Source: Janthinobacterium sp. 67 (GTDB lineage: Bacteria; Pseudomonadota; Gammaproteobacteria; Burkholderiales; Burkholderiaceae_D). Taken from it: 64,000 nucleotides of DNA. This document shows, piece after piece, positions 18,330 to 26,821 of this stretch. The stretch covers positions 2,108,001-2,172,000 of the forward strand of contig NZ_PGES01000001.1 in NCBI RefSeq assembly GCF_002797895.1, given 5' to 3'. Every line of letters starts with the position of its first letter. Position 1 is the first letter of the stretch. Below the pieces are notes generated by a model, which saw only the letters and a program-made list of their open reading frames with translations, was not told the origin of the DNA and ran no database searches. The position numbers were made by a program, and so were the translations under genes.

Positions 18330-19241
18330 GGCCGCGCCAAACCGCTCCACCACGAAATCGACGAAGCTGCGCAGCTTGGACGACATGCGCCGGTCGCGCA
18401 GATAGATCAGATGCAAGGGCCGGCTGGGCGGCGTGTAGCCGTGCAGCAAGCGTACCAGACGGCCATCGGCGATATCCTGTGACAGCATAATCTCGGGCAA
18501 CATGACGATCCCCATGCCGGCCAGCGCCGCCCGCCGCAAGCCTTGCGCGCTGTCGACCCGCATCCGGCCCGCAATCGGCACGCTGATGTCGCCCTGCGGC
18601 CCCGTCATGCGCCAGGATGGCTGCGTCGAACGCCACTCGGAGCGTGAGGAATAGGCATAGGCCAGGCAATTGTGCTGCGCCAGATCCTCGGGCCGCCGCG
18701 GCTCGCCGTGCTGCGCCAGATACGCCGGTGCGGCGCACAGCATCAGTTGATACGGCGCCAGCGGGCGGGCCACCAGGTCGGCCCCGTGCTGGTCGCCAAG
18801 GTTGCCGAGGCGGATAGCCGCCTCGAAGCCATCCTCGGCCAGGTCCACCACGGTGTCCGTGATGACCACATCGATATCGACCTTGGGATAGCGCGCCGTA
18901 TAGTCGGCAAGCGCGGGGATCAGCCGTTCCGTGCCGAATGTCGCGGAGGCGGTCACGCGCAGCCTCCCCTTGGGGCTGCTTTGCGTTTCCAGCGCCAGCG
19001 CCTCGGCATCGCCGACGAGGCCGAGGATCTCCATGCAGCGTTCGTAATACGCCTTGCCGAATTCCGTCAGGTGCTGGCGCCGCGTGGTGCGGTTGATGAG
19101 GCGCGTGCCGAGATGCTCCTCCAGCGCCTGCAAATGATTGCCGACCATCGTGGGCGACAGCTCGCATTGCGCCGCCGCGGCCGTCAAGCTGCCCGTATCG
19201 ACGACACGGATAAAGATGGTCATCGCCTTGAAGATATCCAT
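18324..19241 (-). CDS. LysR-family transcriptional regulator
   Basis: This is a 305-residue regulator with an N-terminal winged helix (IFIRVVDTGSLTAAAAQCELSPTMVGNHLQALEEHLGTRLINRTTR) and a periplasmic-binding-like effector domain from about residue 90. The start is the ATG at 19241; a TTG two codons upstream is less likely. It is divergent from the DHA2 exporter at 19382 with a 140-bp shared spacer, the classic arrangement in which the LysR protein controls itself and the neighbouring transporter. The inducer is unknown. Confidence 0.9.
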   Translation of the reverse strand: MDIFKAMTIFIRVVDTGSLTAAAAQCELSPTMVGNHLQALEEHLGTRLINRTTRRQHLTEFGKAYYERCMEILGLVGDAEALALETQSSPKGRLRVTASATFGTERLIPALADYTARYPKVDIDVVITDTVVDLAEDGFEAAIRLGNLGDQHGADLVARPLAPYQLMLCAAPAYLAQHGEPRRPEDLAQHNCLAYAYSSRSEWRSTQPSWRMTGPQGDISVPIAGRMRVDSAQGLRRAALAGMGIVMLPEIMLSQDIADGRLVRLLHGYTPPSRPLHLIYLRDRRMSSKLRSFVDFVVERFGAAL

Positions 19242-19381
19242 TATCAATATTTTCTAGGTAGTCAAACAATAAAAATCCAGTTTATCTAATTTTTCAAGGC
19301 AATACAATGAGAGCGGAACCAGTCGGCGTTTTTCGCGACGACTCCCATCAACCAGAGCACTCTCTTCGGGACTTCCTCCTC

Positions 19382-20749
19382 ATGCCTACCCTGACACCGC
19401 GGCACACCTTATCGCCACGCCTGACCCTGTTCGCCACCAGCCTGGGCTTCGTGCTCGTCATCCTCGACGTCACGGTCGTCAACGTGGCGCTGGAACGCAT
19501 CCAGGCATCGCTGGGCACCGACGTGACCGGCTTGCAGTGGATCATCAACGCCTACACCCTGGTCTTTGCCAGCCTGCTGCTGACGGCCGGCGCCATCGGC
19601 GACCGTTACGGCGCCAAGCGCATCTTCATCATGGGCTTTGCCCTGTTTACCGTGGCATCGCTGGCCTGCGGCATGGCAGACACCATCGGCGCCCTGATTG
19701 CCGGCCGGGTCGCCCAGGGCGCGGGGGCGGCGCTGTGCGTGCCCGCCTCGCTGGCCTTGCTGAGCGCCAGCTTTCCGGAAGCGGCCGCGCGTGCGCGCGC
19801 CGTGAGCATCTGGGCGGGCGTGGGCGGACTGGCGCTGGCGGCCGGGCCCGTGGTGGGCGGCATCATGGTCGACCGTTTCGACTGGCCCAGCATTTTCCTG
19901 CTCAACCTGCCGCTGGGGCTGGTCGGCATCTGCGTGACCCTGGCCTACGCGCCATCGGGTTCAAAGTCAGCGGGACGGGGCCTGGACCTGGGCGGGCAAG
20001 CGCTGGCGATTCTCGCGCTGGGCGGACTCACCCTCGGTTTTATCGAAAGCGGCGCACTGGGCTGGACGCACCCGCTGGTGCTGTCCGGTTTTGCCTGCTT
20101 CGTCGTGGCCGGCGCCCTGTTCATCCTGGTCGAAGCGCGGGGCGCCGACCCGATGCTGCCGCTTGCCTTGTTCCGCTCGCCGGTGATGAGCGCTTCCTGT
20201 GCCGTCGGACTACTCACCAACTTCGCCTACTACGGCCTGATGTTCGTGCTCAGCCTGTTCTTCCAGACGACCAAGGGGTATACGCCCTTGATGACCGGGC
20301 TGGCTTTCCTGCCGATGACGGCGCTGGTCACGCTCGCCAATCTGCTGTCTGGCCGGCTGACGGCGCGCTACGGCCCCCGCCTGCCCATGGTGATGGGGCA
20401 AGCGCTGGCCGCCTGCGGTTATCTGGCGCTGGCCGGCATTGGCGCGGCCACGCCGTATGGCGTCATCGTCGGCCCGCTGCTGGCGGCCGGGGTCGGTGTC
20501 GCGCTGACGGTTCCCGCCATGACGACGGCCGTACTCGCCACTGCCGACAGGCAGCGCACGGGGATCGCCTCTGGCGCGTTGAACGCCGCGCGCCAAACGG
20601 GCGGCGTGATCGGCGTCGGAGTGTTCGGCTCGCTGGTCGCTGGCGGCGCGGCACACCTGCTGGCCGGCATGCATGTCGCGCTGCTACTGGCCGGTATCGC
20701 ACTCGGCATCGGCGCCCTCATCAGTTTTGGCCAGATCAAGGCACGCTAG
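19382..20749 (+). CDS. MFS drug exporter, DHA2 (EmrB/QacA-like, 14 TM)
   Basis: The protein of about 455 residues carries DHA2 signatures: LGFVLVILDVTVVNVALERI (TM1 with the Asp-Val-T-V-VNVAL motif), LQWIINAYTLVFASLLL, GDRYGAKRIFIMG (motif A) and GVGGLALAAGPVVGG (motif C of exporters). The length supports 14 helices. I start at the ATG at 19382; the frame extends 25 codons further upstream without family similarity. No clear ribosome site is visible. Probably regulated by the divergent LysR gene. It ends 18 bp before the convergent glutaredoxin-like gene. Confidence 0.88.
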   Translation: MPTLTPRHTLSPRLTLFATSLGFVLVILDVTVVNVALERIQASLGTDVTGLQWIINAYTLVFASLLLTAGAIGDRYGAKRIFIMGFALFTVASLACGMADTIGALIAGRVAQGAGAALCVPASLALLSASFPEAAARARAVSIWAGVGGLALAAGPVVGGIMVDRFDWPSIFLLNLPLGLVGICVTLAYAPSGSKSAGRGLDLGGQALAILALGGLTLGFIESGALGWTHPLVLSGFACFVVAGALFILVEARGADPMLPLALFRSPVMSASCAVGLLTNFAYYGLMFVLSLFFQTTKGYTPLMTGLAFLPMTALVTLANLLSGRLTARYGPRLPMVMGQALAACGYLALAGIGAATPYGVIVGPLLAAGVGVALTVPAMTTAVLATADRQRTGIASGALNAARQTGGVIGVGVFGSLVAGGAAHLLAGMHVALLLAGIALGIGALISFGQIKAR

Positions 20750-20767
20750 TTGCCTGCCCTGCCACGC

Positions 20768-21151
20768 TTAAAACTCGCGCACTTTCTTTGCCAGCATGGC
20801 GCTGAACTCGCCATTTTCCACGAGCTTGTGCAGCTCGCTGGCGCCGCCGATGAGCACGCCGTTGACAAAGACCATGGGAAACGTCGGCCAGCCCGTCCAC
20901 ATTTTCAGGGCATTGCGGCGGTGCCACTGGCTCACATAACTGCCGTATTGCAGATACTGGTAGGGCGTGCCCAGCACGTCGAGGATCTTGCGCGCCTTGC
21001 GCGGAAACGGATTGAGCGCCATGCCGACCACCACCACCTGGTGCGCGGCGATGGCCGCCCGCACCTCGCGCACGATGTCCTGGTGCTTGCTGCCGATCAG
21101 GGGGCGGGCGGCGGGATGGATCTGGGCTTGGTCGAGGATGGCGCGGGTCAT
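20768..21151 (-). CDS. glutaredoxin-like protein lacking all cysteines
   Basis: The 127-residue protein has the thioredoxin-fold pattern of glutaredoxins: the cis-proline motif WPTFPMVFVNG and the glutathione-binding GGASEL segment (equivalent to GGCDxx in monothiol Grx). The active-site loop that normally reads CGFS or CPYC is instead ALNPFPRKAR, and there is no Cys anywhere in the protein. Redox catalysis by the usual thiol mechanism is therefore excluded if the reading is right; a binding or scaffold role is more likely. The frame is intact and codon use is ordinary. The start at 21151 gives a normal N-terminus. Confidence 0.78.
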   Translation of the reverse strand: MTRAILDQAQIHPAARPLIGSKHQDIVREVRAAIAAHQVVVVGMALNPFPRKARKILDVLGTPYQYLQYGSYVSQWHRRNALKMWTGWPTFPMVFVNGVLIGGASELHKLVENGEFSAMLAKKVREF

Positions 21152-21269
21152 GAAAGTCCTGGGGTCAGTGGCACGTGGCGTGCGGATCCACGCATTGTGC
21201 CACGCACACAGGCCGGCGTGGGCTACACTGCACCCCATCTCCCCTTCGCGTCAAATTCGCGTCAAATAT

Positions 21270-21803
21270 ATGCAAGCAATACCTCCCATGCCTGAATGCC
21301 GCAGCCGCCGCCTGCTCGGCACTCTTCTGCTGGCGACCTGCTGTGCCAGCGCCGCTGCCGATCCCGGACTTGAAAGCGGTCTGATCCACGCGCTGCACCT
21401 GAAAAAGGGCACGACGGAACGAGTCGGCACTTCCGGCAAGGCGATCCAGGCTTACGTGCGCGAAGGCTACATCGGCAAACGCCCCGACCAGCGCTTCGAC
21501 TACACCGATTACTACCTGCTGAAGAAACCGGCCAGCTTCATGGGACATGAACTGGTGCTCATCGAAGAGGAATACATCACGCAGTACATAGGCTGCTGCG
21601 TGAGCCCCGGCGCCGGCGTGACGGTGAAGGTGCGCGGCAACACGCAGAACCTGCAAGCGTTCGCCAGCGCCCAGCGCTGCACCCTGACCGACCCCGTCGA
21701 TGTGCAACATGCACTGAGCGAAGTCGCCATCAAGGCGCGGCTGCCCAAGGGCCATTACGCCTCATTGAGTTGCCGCGAACGCGATGCCGAGCGCGAAGAG
21801 TAG
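21270..21803 (+). CDS. exported protein of unknown function
   Basis: This protein of about 177 residues has a plausible signal peptide (RRLLGTLLLATCCASAAADP) and no family I recognise. The mature part is soluble and mixed alpha/beta, with YVREGYIGKRPDQRFDYTDYY, an acidic strand ELVLIEEEYIT followed by a CC pair (IGCCVSPGAG), and two more Cys further on, which could form disulfides in the periplasm. The start is either 21270 or 21288. It ends 6 bp from the stop of the convergent Lrp gene. Confidence 0.6.
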   Translation: MQAIPPMPECRSRRLLGTLLLATCCASAAADPGLESGLIHALHLKKGTTERVGTSGKAIQAYVREGYIGKRPDQRFDYTDYYLLKKPASFMGHELVLIEEEYITQYIGCCVSPGAGVTVKVRGNTQNLQAFASAQRCTLTDPVDVQHALSEVAIKARLPKGHYASLSCRERDAEREE

Positions 21804-21809
21804 CAAGTC

Positions 21810-22298
21810 CTACCCCAGCGGCACGTGCAAGCCCATCTTCAGGCAAGTCAATGCCACCGAGGTGCGGTAGCGGCGGATATTGTCGTCGCCACCGAACAGG
21901 CGCTCCGTCAGCGCCTCGTATTCGGCCATGCTGCTGGCGGTAATGATCAGCAGGTAATCGGCCTCGCCCGTAATCCCGTAGCACTGCTGGATGGCAGGCT
22001 CGGCCATGATGCGCGCGCGCATGCCTGCCGTGCGCTGCGGGTGTTCGTCGTGCAGATGCACTTCCACCGTCAGGATCAGGGGGCGGCCCACGCGGCTTGC
22101 GTCGAGCACGGCCACTTCCTTGCGGATCACCCCGCTCTCGCGCAGGCGGCGGATGCGCCGCTGCACGGCCGGCGCCGACAGATGCACGGCCTGGGCGATT
22201 TCGCGCTGCGAAGTCGTGTTATCGCGCTGCAAGATGTCGAGGATGGCCAGGTCGAAGGTATCGAGCGTGATGGAATGCGTGAGCGAAAGTTGCGTCAT
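21810..22298 (-). CDS. Lrp/AsnC-family transcriptional regulator
   Basis: This is a 162-residue feast/famine regulator. The N-terminal HTH reads ILDILQRDNTTSQREIAQAVHLSAPAVQRRIRRLRESGVI, and the C-terminal RAM effector domain includes ITGEADYLLIITASSMAEYEAL. The ATG at 22298 fits the family start. It is divergent from the RhtA-like exporter, a common pairing in which an Lrp-type protein senses an amino acid and induces its export. The 77-bp spacer would hold both promoters. Confidence 0.92.
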   Translation of the reverse strand: MTQLSLTHSITLDTFDLAILDILQRDNTTSQREIAQAVHLSAPAVQRRIRRLRESGVIRKEVAVLDASRVGRPLILTVEVHLHDEHPQRTAGMRARIMAEPAIQQCYGITGEADYLLIITASSMAEYEALTERLFGGDDNIRRYRTSVALTCLKMGLHVPLG

Positions 22299-22375
22299 GA
22301 AGGTCAAAATGCAGTGCAAAACTCGGATCAGACACAATAAACTTTCGCTATTCCGATATCAAGCCTTTTATCACC

Positions 22376-23272
22376 ATGCCATTACGCCGCTATTCTTCCT
22401 TGATTCCCCTGCTGGCCATCCTCGGCTCCGTCACCTGCCTGGGACTGGGCACGTCATGGGCCAAGCACAGCCTGTTTCCGCTCGTGGGCGCCCAGGGCAC
22501 GACGGCCGTGCGCGTGGGCTTTTCCGCGCTGCTGCTGTTGCTGTTCTGGCGCCCGTGGCGCTGGCAGCTGAGCCGCGCCGACCTGCGCACGGTGGCCCTG
22601 TACGGCGGGGCGCTGGGCTTGACCAACCTGTGCTTCTACATGGCCTTGCGCACGATCCCGTTCGGCATCGCCGTGGCGATCGAGTTTTCCGGCCCGCTGG
22701 CGGTGGCCCTGCTGGCTTCGCGCCGTCCGCTCGACTTCGTCTGGGTGGCCCTGGCCGTGGCGGGACTGGCGCTGCTGCTGCCGCTCGGCCACGACGTCAG
22801 CAAGCTCGATCCCACGGGCGTGCTGTTCGCCCTGGGCGCGGCCGTCTGCTGGGCCTCCTACATCGTCTTCGGCAAGCGCGCCAGCCATCTGCATGCGGGC
22901 CATTCCGTGTCACTGGGCCTGGCCATGGCCGCGCTGGTGGTCGTGCCCGTGGGCGTGCTGCACAGCGGCGCCGCCCTGCTCTCGCCTGTCGTGCTGGGCG
23001 AAGGCCTGGGCGTGGCCCTCATTTCCAGCGCCATCCCGATCTCGCTGGAAATGGTGGCCCTGAAGCGGCTGACGCCGCAAGCGTTCGGCATCATGAGCAG
23101 CATGGAGCCGGCCGTCGCCGCCATGCTCGCGTACATCCTGCTCGATGAACGGCTTGGCGCCGGGCAATGGCTGGCGATTGCCATGATCATGGCCGCGTCG
23201 ATGGGCAGCTCGTACATGGCGCAGCGCCAGAAGCGCGGTGCGCCGGCGCTCAGGCCCGGATATGAATCGTGA
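22376..23272 (+). CDS. EamA-family (DMT) exporter, RhtA-like
   Basis: This 298-residue protein has ten TM helices in two EamA repeats and is related to the threonine/homoserine exporter RhtA: GSVTCLGLGTSWAKHSLFPLVGAQGTTAVR at the N-terminus, RTIPFGIAVAIEFSGPLAVALL, and ISSAIPISLEMVALKRLTPQAFGIMSSMEPAVAA in the second half. Export of amino acids is inferred from this family and from the divergent Lrp gene. Its last 23 bases overlap the convergent histidine-kinase gene. Confidence 0.88.
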   Translation: MPLRRYSSLIPLLAILGSVTCLGLGTSWAKHSLFPLVGAQGTTAVRVGFSALLLLLFWRPWRWQLSRADLRTVALYGGALGLTNLCFYMALRTIPFGIAVAIEFSGPLAVALLASRRPLDFVWVALAVAGLALLLPLGHDVSKLDPTGVLFALGAAVCWASYIVFGKRASHLHAGHSVSLGLAMAALVVVPVGVLHSGAALLSPVVLGEGLGVALISSAIPISLEMVALKRLTPQAFGIMSSMEPAVAAMLAYILLDERLGAGQWLAIAMIMAASMGSSYMAQRQKRGAPALRPGYES

Positions 23273-24551
23273 AGCGGGCGCCGCCCAGCGGCGAGTCGTC
23301 GATGGCGATGGCGCCGCCGTGCAGCGCGACGGCCCTGGCGGCGATCGCCAGTCCCAGGCCGTGGCCGGCGGCCGCATGGTCCTGTTCGCGGGCCAGGCGA
23401 TAGAACGGGGCGAATACCTGTTCGCGCTGGCCGGCGGGAATGCCGGGGCCATCATCCTCGATCACGATGCGCAGCGCATCGCCTTCGCGCACGGCCGACA
23501 GCGCGATGCGCGCGGTGGCATATTTGGCCGCGTTGCCAAGCAGGTTGCCGATGGCGCGCGCCAGCAGGCGGGGATCGCCGCGCAATTCGCCCAGGTCATC
23601 GGCGATGCCCGAGTCCACTTGCCGCGGCAGGAGGGCCGCCATGCAGTCGCGCAGCAAGGGCGCCACGGCAAACGGCTGGCGCGGCAAGGCTTGCGCGTGA
23701 TCGAGCTGCATCAGGCCCAGCAATTCGTTGACCAGCGTTTTCAATTCCCCGACATCGGCGCCCATGGCGTCGATGCGTCGACGCAGGGCCGGGTCAAGCC
23801 CCCCATGCCGTTCGTCCAGCAGCGCCAGGCCGAATTCCAGCCGCGCGATCGGCGTGCGCAATTCGTGCGACACCGACAGCAGCAAATGCCGGCGCGCTTC
23901 CAGCAGGGCGCCGATGCGCTCGGCCATCTCGTTGATGCGGCCGGCCAGCGGCGCGATGCTCGACGCCGGCTTGACCTGCGCCCGCGCCGCCAGGTCGCCT
24001 TGCCCGAAATCGTCGGCCATGCGCGACAGCGCGGCCAGGCCGCCCCCGTGTGCGCGCGTCCACCAGCCCAGCGGCAGCAGCAGGCATAGCGCGATGACGG
24101 CAAAGCGGATCGCCTCCATGCGCAGGGCCTGGCCGACGTCGATGGGCAGGTTTTGCGCGTGGAGCACATCGTCCTCGCTGCCGGCATAGCGCGCGCCCGT
24201 GGCGTCCACGCGGCGATAGAAAGCCTTGCCGCCCACGTCCATCACGACGGCGCCCCGCAGCAGCTGCGCGCGCGCCTCGGCAGGCAGCGCCGGCAGCACG
24301 GCGGACAAAGGCTGGAGCTCCAGCGCGACGTCCGACACTTCGCGCACCTTGTTCAGGCGCGGCAGCCATTCGTCGGCGGGCGCCTGGTCGATGTACTGCT
24401 CCAGCAGGAAGATCTGGCCGGCGGCCTGGTCGCGCGCGATGTGCTCGAGCGGATCGCCGAACAGGCGGCTGAAGGTGAAGTAAATGACGCAGCTGGCCAG
24501 CGCGATGGCCAGCACCACCAGCAGCGCGAAACGCCAGAAAAGACGGTTCAT
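23250..24551 (-). CDS. two-component sensor histidine kinase, RstB-like
   Basis: This is a 433-residue inner-membrane kinase with TM1 near residues 5-27, a periplasmic sensor region to about 145, TM2 (FAVIALCLLLPLGWW), a HAMP linker (LSRMADDFGQGDLAARA), a DHp domain with the phospho-acceptor H229 in LLSVSHELRTPIAR, and an ATPase domain with N-box GNAAKYA, DDGPGIP and GHGLGLAI. The ATG overlaps the response-regulator stop by 4 bp (ATGA), indicating co-translation. The same frame reads further upstream through the regulator gene, but that is antiparallel chance. Probably senses an envelope signal, given the divergent OMP operon. Confidence 0.92.
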   Translation of the reverse strand: MNRLFWRFALLVVLAIALASCVIYFTFSRLFGDPLEHIARDQAAGQIFLLEQYIDQAPADEWLPRLNKVREVSDVALELQPLSAVLPALPAEARAQLLRGAVVMDVGGKAFYRRVDATGARYAGSEDDVLHAQNLPIDVGQALRMEAIRFAVIALCLLLPLGWWTRAHGGGLAALSRMADDFGQGDLAARAQVKPASSIAPLAGRINEMAERIGALLEARRHLLLSVSHELRTPIARLEFGLALLDERHGGLDPALRRRIDAMGADVGELKTLVNELLGLMQLDHAQALPRQPFAVAPLLRDCMAALLPRQVDSGIADDLGELRGDPRLLARAIGNLLGNAAKYATARIALSAVREGDALRIVIEDDGPGIPAGQREQVFAPFYRLAREQDHAAAGHGLGLAIAARAVALHGGAIAIDDSPLGGARFTIHIRA

Positions 24552-25225
24552 TCCCAGGCGGAGGGCGTGAGCAGATAGCCTTCGCCCCACACCGTCTTGA
24601 TGCGTTCCGCGCCGCCGTCGTCGAACTTGCGGCGCAGGCGCGAGATGCAGTTGTCGATGCTGCGGTCGAGGCCATCGAACTCGATGCCGCGCATGCGCAC
24701 GAGGATCTCGTTGCGCGACATGACCTTGCCAGCGGCGTCGGCCAGGATCGCGAACAGCTTGAATTCGGCGCTGTTCATGGCGATCTCCTGCCCGCGCCAG
24801 TGCACGGCGCGGTTCTCGCGCGACACGCGCAACTGGCCGATGACGATGTCGCTGCCGCCCGCCGCGCTGCCGCGCCGCTGCAGCGCGCGCAGGCGGGCCA
24901 GCAGCACGCGGGGCTGCACCGGCTTGTTCACGTAATCGTCGGCGCCCTGCTCCAGGCCCGAGACTTCGTCGAAGGTGTCTTCGCGCGCCGTGAGTATCAG
25001 GATGGGCACGGCGCTGAGCTGGCGCAGCTGGCGGCACACCACCAGGCCATCGACGCCGGGCAAGGTCAGGTCGAGTATGACCAGGTCGGGCTGGAGGTCG
25101 CGAAAGCGCGCCACGGCCTGGTCGCCGCGCGTGACCACGTCGACAGCATAGTCGAATTCATCGAGGTATTCCTTGACCAGCGCGGCGAGCCGCGCATCGT
25201 CTTCCACCAGCATTACACGTTGCAT
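24548..25225 (-). CDS. OmpR/PhoB-family response regulator, RstA-like
   Basis: This is a 225-residue regulator with a receiver domain (MLVEDDARLAALVKEYL, phospho-Asp D52 in VILDLTLPG, switch Lys in VNKPVQPR) and a C-terminal winged-helix DNA-binding domain (IAMNSAEFKLFAILADAAGKVMSRNEIL, then DRSIDNCISRLRRKF). GGAGGGG before the ATG at 25225 sets the start. It is coupled to the sensor kinase and divergent from a three-gene outer-membrane operon, whose promoter region contains phased direct repeats of the kind OmpR-family proteins bind. Confidence 0.93.
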   Translation of the reverse strand: MQRVMLVEDDARLAALVKEYLDEFDYAVDVVTRGDQAVARFRDLQPDLVILDLTLPGVDGLVVCRQLRQLSAVPILILTAREDTFDEVSGLEQGADDYVNKPVQPRVLLARLRALQRRGSAAGGSDIVIGQLRVSRENRAVHWRGQEIAMNSAEFKLFAILADAAGKVMSRNEILVRMRGIEFDGLDRSIDNCISRLRRKFDDGGAERIKTVWGEGYLLTPSAWE

Positions 25226-25303
25226 CGCCCCTCCGCGCCGCCATTTTGTCGCGTATTGTAGTGGAGCGCGGCGCGCAAGTGGCATATTCGACAATCAGGT
25301 ACA

Positions 25304-25361
25304 CATTTGTACACTTTCCATACAAATGCGGCCTACAAATTGAGGACAATTCAAGGACAAA
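25304..25361. promoter_or_regulatory. dyad plus helically phased direct repeats, candidate response-regulator boxes
   Basis: CATTTGTA (25304-25311) and TACAAATG (25321-25328) are perfect inverted arms. TACAAAT recurs at 25334, and ACAA cores start at 25322, 25335, 25346 and 25357, that is 13, 11 and 11 bp apart. OmpR-family regulators bind direct repeats spaced by about one helical turn, and RstA boxes in E. coli are TACA-rich. The block lies 67 bp before the outer-membrane protein start and 78 bp from the regulator start. Confidence 0.55.
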
Positions 25362-25427
25362 CCTGGGCGGATTCCGGCACGCGGTTTGCCTAACATGGAT
25401 AGCTCTTACCTCAACCGGAATCCGAAC

Positions 25428-26006
25428 ATGAAAAAAATTGTCTGCAGCACCCTGTTTGCCGTCGCCGCCACGTCGATGGTCCATGCCGAAGGCCTGTACG
25501 TGGGCGCCAGCGTCAGCCCTTCCAGCGATGGCAAGATCGAGCGTGCCGAGAGCGGCGCGACGGCGCGGCGCGGCGCCAGCAGCAAGGCGGTGCCCTTCGG
25601 CGTCTTTGCCGGCTACGAACTGACGCCGGCCTGGGCGCTGGAAGGCGGCTATCGCGCCAGCGGCGGCGCGACCAGCTTCGACCTCGATCCCGGCTATCAG
25701 CTCAAGGTACGCAATAGTGCCGCCTATGTGGCGGCGCGCGGCACGTGGCGGCTGAACGACGACTGGTCGCTGTTCGGCAAGGCCGGCGTGGCGCGCAGCC
25801 ATGCCGAATTTTCCATCGGCGGCAAGAACGCGCCGCCGGGCGAGTCGGCCAGCAAGACCGGCTTGTACGCAAGCGTGGGAGCCGCCTACCAGATCGGCAA
25901 GGACGTGACGCTGCAGCTCGAATGGGAGCACGCCCCGAAAGTCAGGTACGAAGGACTCAATAGCACCATGAACCGCCTGGCGCTCGGCGTGCGCTTCGGC
26001 TTTTAA
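25428..26006 (+). CDS. small beta-barrel outer-membrane protein (OmpA-N/OMP_b-brl type)
   Basis: This 192-residue protein has a signal peptide (KKIVCSTLFAVAATSMVHA) followed by alternating amphipathic strands: GLYVGASV, VPFGVFAGYELTPAWALEGGYRA, NSAAYVAARGTWRLNDDWSLFGKAGVA, GLYASVGAAYQIGKDVTLQLEWEH, ending in GVRFGF with the terminal Phe recognised by BAM. This predicts an 8-stranded barrel without a periplasmic OmpA domain. The ATG at 25428 follows GGAA. It is first in an operon with two further envelope genes, divergent from the two-component system that probably controls it. Confidence 0.82.
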   Translation: MKKIVCSTLFAVAATSMVHAEGLYVGASVSPSSDGKIERAESGATARRGASSKAVPFGVFAGYELTPAWALEGGYRASGGATSFDLDPGYQLKVRNSAAYVAARGTWRLNDDWSLFGKAGVARSHAEFSIGGKNAPPGESASKTGLYASVGAAYQIGKDVTLQLEWEHAPKVRYEGLNSTMNRLALGVRFGF

Positions 26007-26015
26007 AAGGATGGC

Positions 26016-26816
26016 ATGAACAAGTTCGCTCCCCGTTTCTTCCCCTGTTTTTCTCCCCTGCTGTTGCTGCTGGCCGCCTGCGGCCCGGCGCTGGCCGAGG
26101 AAGCCACCACCGGCGCCAGCGCGCTGATGATGCCCGACGGGAGCAGGGATATGTACGTGGGAGCGGCGCTCACGGGCAGCTCGGCGGCGGACGATGGCGC
26201 ATCGCGCGGCGCCGTCCTGCGCCCGCTGCTGCAGGTCCAGTGGAGCAACGGCCTGTTCGTTTCGGCCATCGGCGTGGCGGGCATGCACCTGTCGGCCACG
26301 CCGGGCGTGGAATACGGCCCGCTGCTGGCCGCCAGCAACGCGCGCGCTCCGGCAGACAGCCGGCGCCTGCGCGGCACGCGGCAAATCAAGGGCTCGCCCG
26401 ACGTGGGCGGCTTCTATGGCTATTACCTGGGCGACCAGGCGCGCGTCACGACGAACCTGATGTACGACACGAGCGCGCGCGGCTGGCGCGGCCAGCTCGG
26501 CCTGCAAAAGACCCTGCCCTCGCTGGCGGCCCATCACACGGTGACCTTGTCGGCCGGCATGTCGCTGGCCAGCGGCGCCGTGATGGACGAGCTGTACGCC
26601 GTCAGCGCGGCGGCCGGCGGCGCGCGCGACTACCGTCCGGCCGGCGGCGTCGCGTCCGCCGATGTCGGCGTCAACTGGAACTGGGCCCTGAGCAGCAAGT
26701 GGCTGCTCAACAGCGCCGTGACGGGCACGCGGCTGGGCAACGGGCCGGCCCGCAGTCCCTTCATCGAACGGCGCAACGTCATCACCTGGTCCAGCGGACT
26801 CGGTTACCGGTTTTAA
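26016..26816 (+). CDS. MipA/OmpV-family outer-membrane protein
   Basis: This 266-residue exported barrel begins with a signal peptide ending near ALAEE, then YVGAALTGS and successive strands with turn-rich loops, and ends NVITWSSGLGYRF with the terminal aromatic residue. The central QIKGSPDVGGFYGYYLGDQARVTTNLMYD and LSAGMSLASGAVMDELY fit the MipA/OmpV family. In E. coli MipA is described as a scaffold between murein synthase and hydrolase, while OmpV proteins elsewhere are porin-like; which applies here is open. AAGGAT is the ribosome site; it follows the previous gene by 9 bp. Confidence 0.78.
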   Translation: MNKFAPRFFPCFSPLLLLLAACGPALAEEATTGASALMMPDGSRDMYVGAALTGSSAADDGASRGAVLRPLLQVQWSNGLFVSAIGVAGMHLSATPGVEYGPLLAASNARAPADSRRLRGTRQIKGSPDVGGFYGYYLGDQARVTTNLMYDTSARGWRGQLGLQKTLPSLAAHHTVTLSAGMSLASGAVMDELYAVSAAAGGARDYRPAGGVASADVGVNWNWALSSKWLLNSAVTGTRLGNGPARSPFIERRNVITWSSGLGYRF

Positions 26817-26821
26817 GCGGC

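Noticed and set aside
24552..25037. 162-codon N-terminal extension of the histidine kinase
   Set aside because: Lies wholly within the response-regulator gene in another frame; the ATGA overlap gives a normal start.
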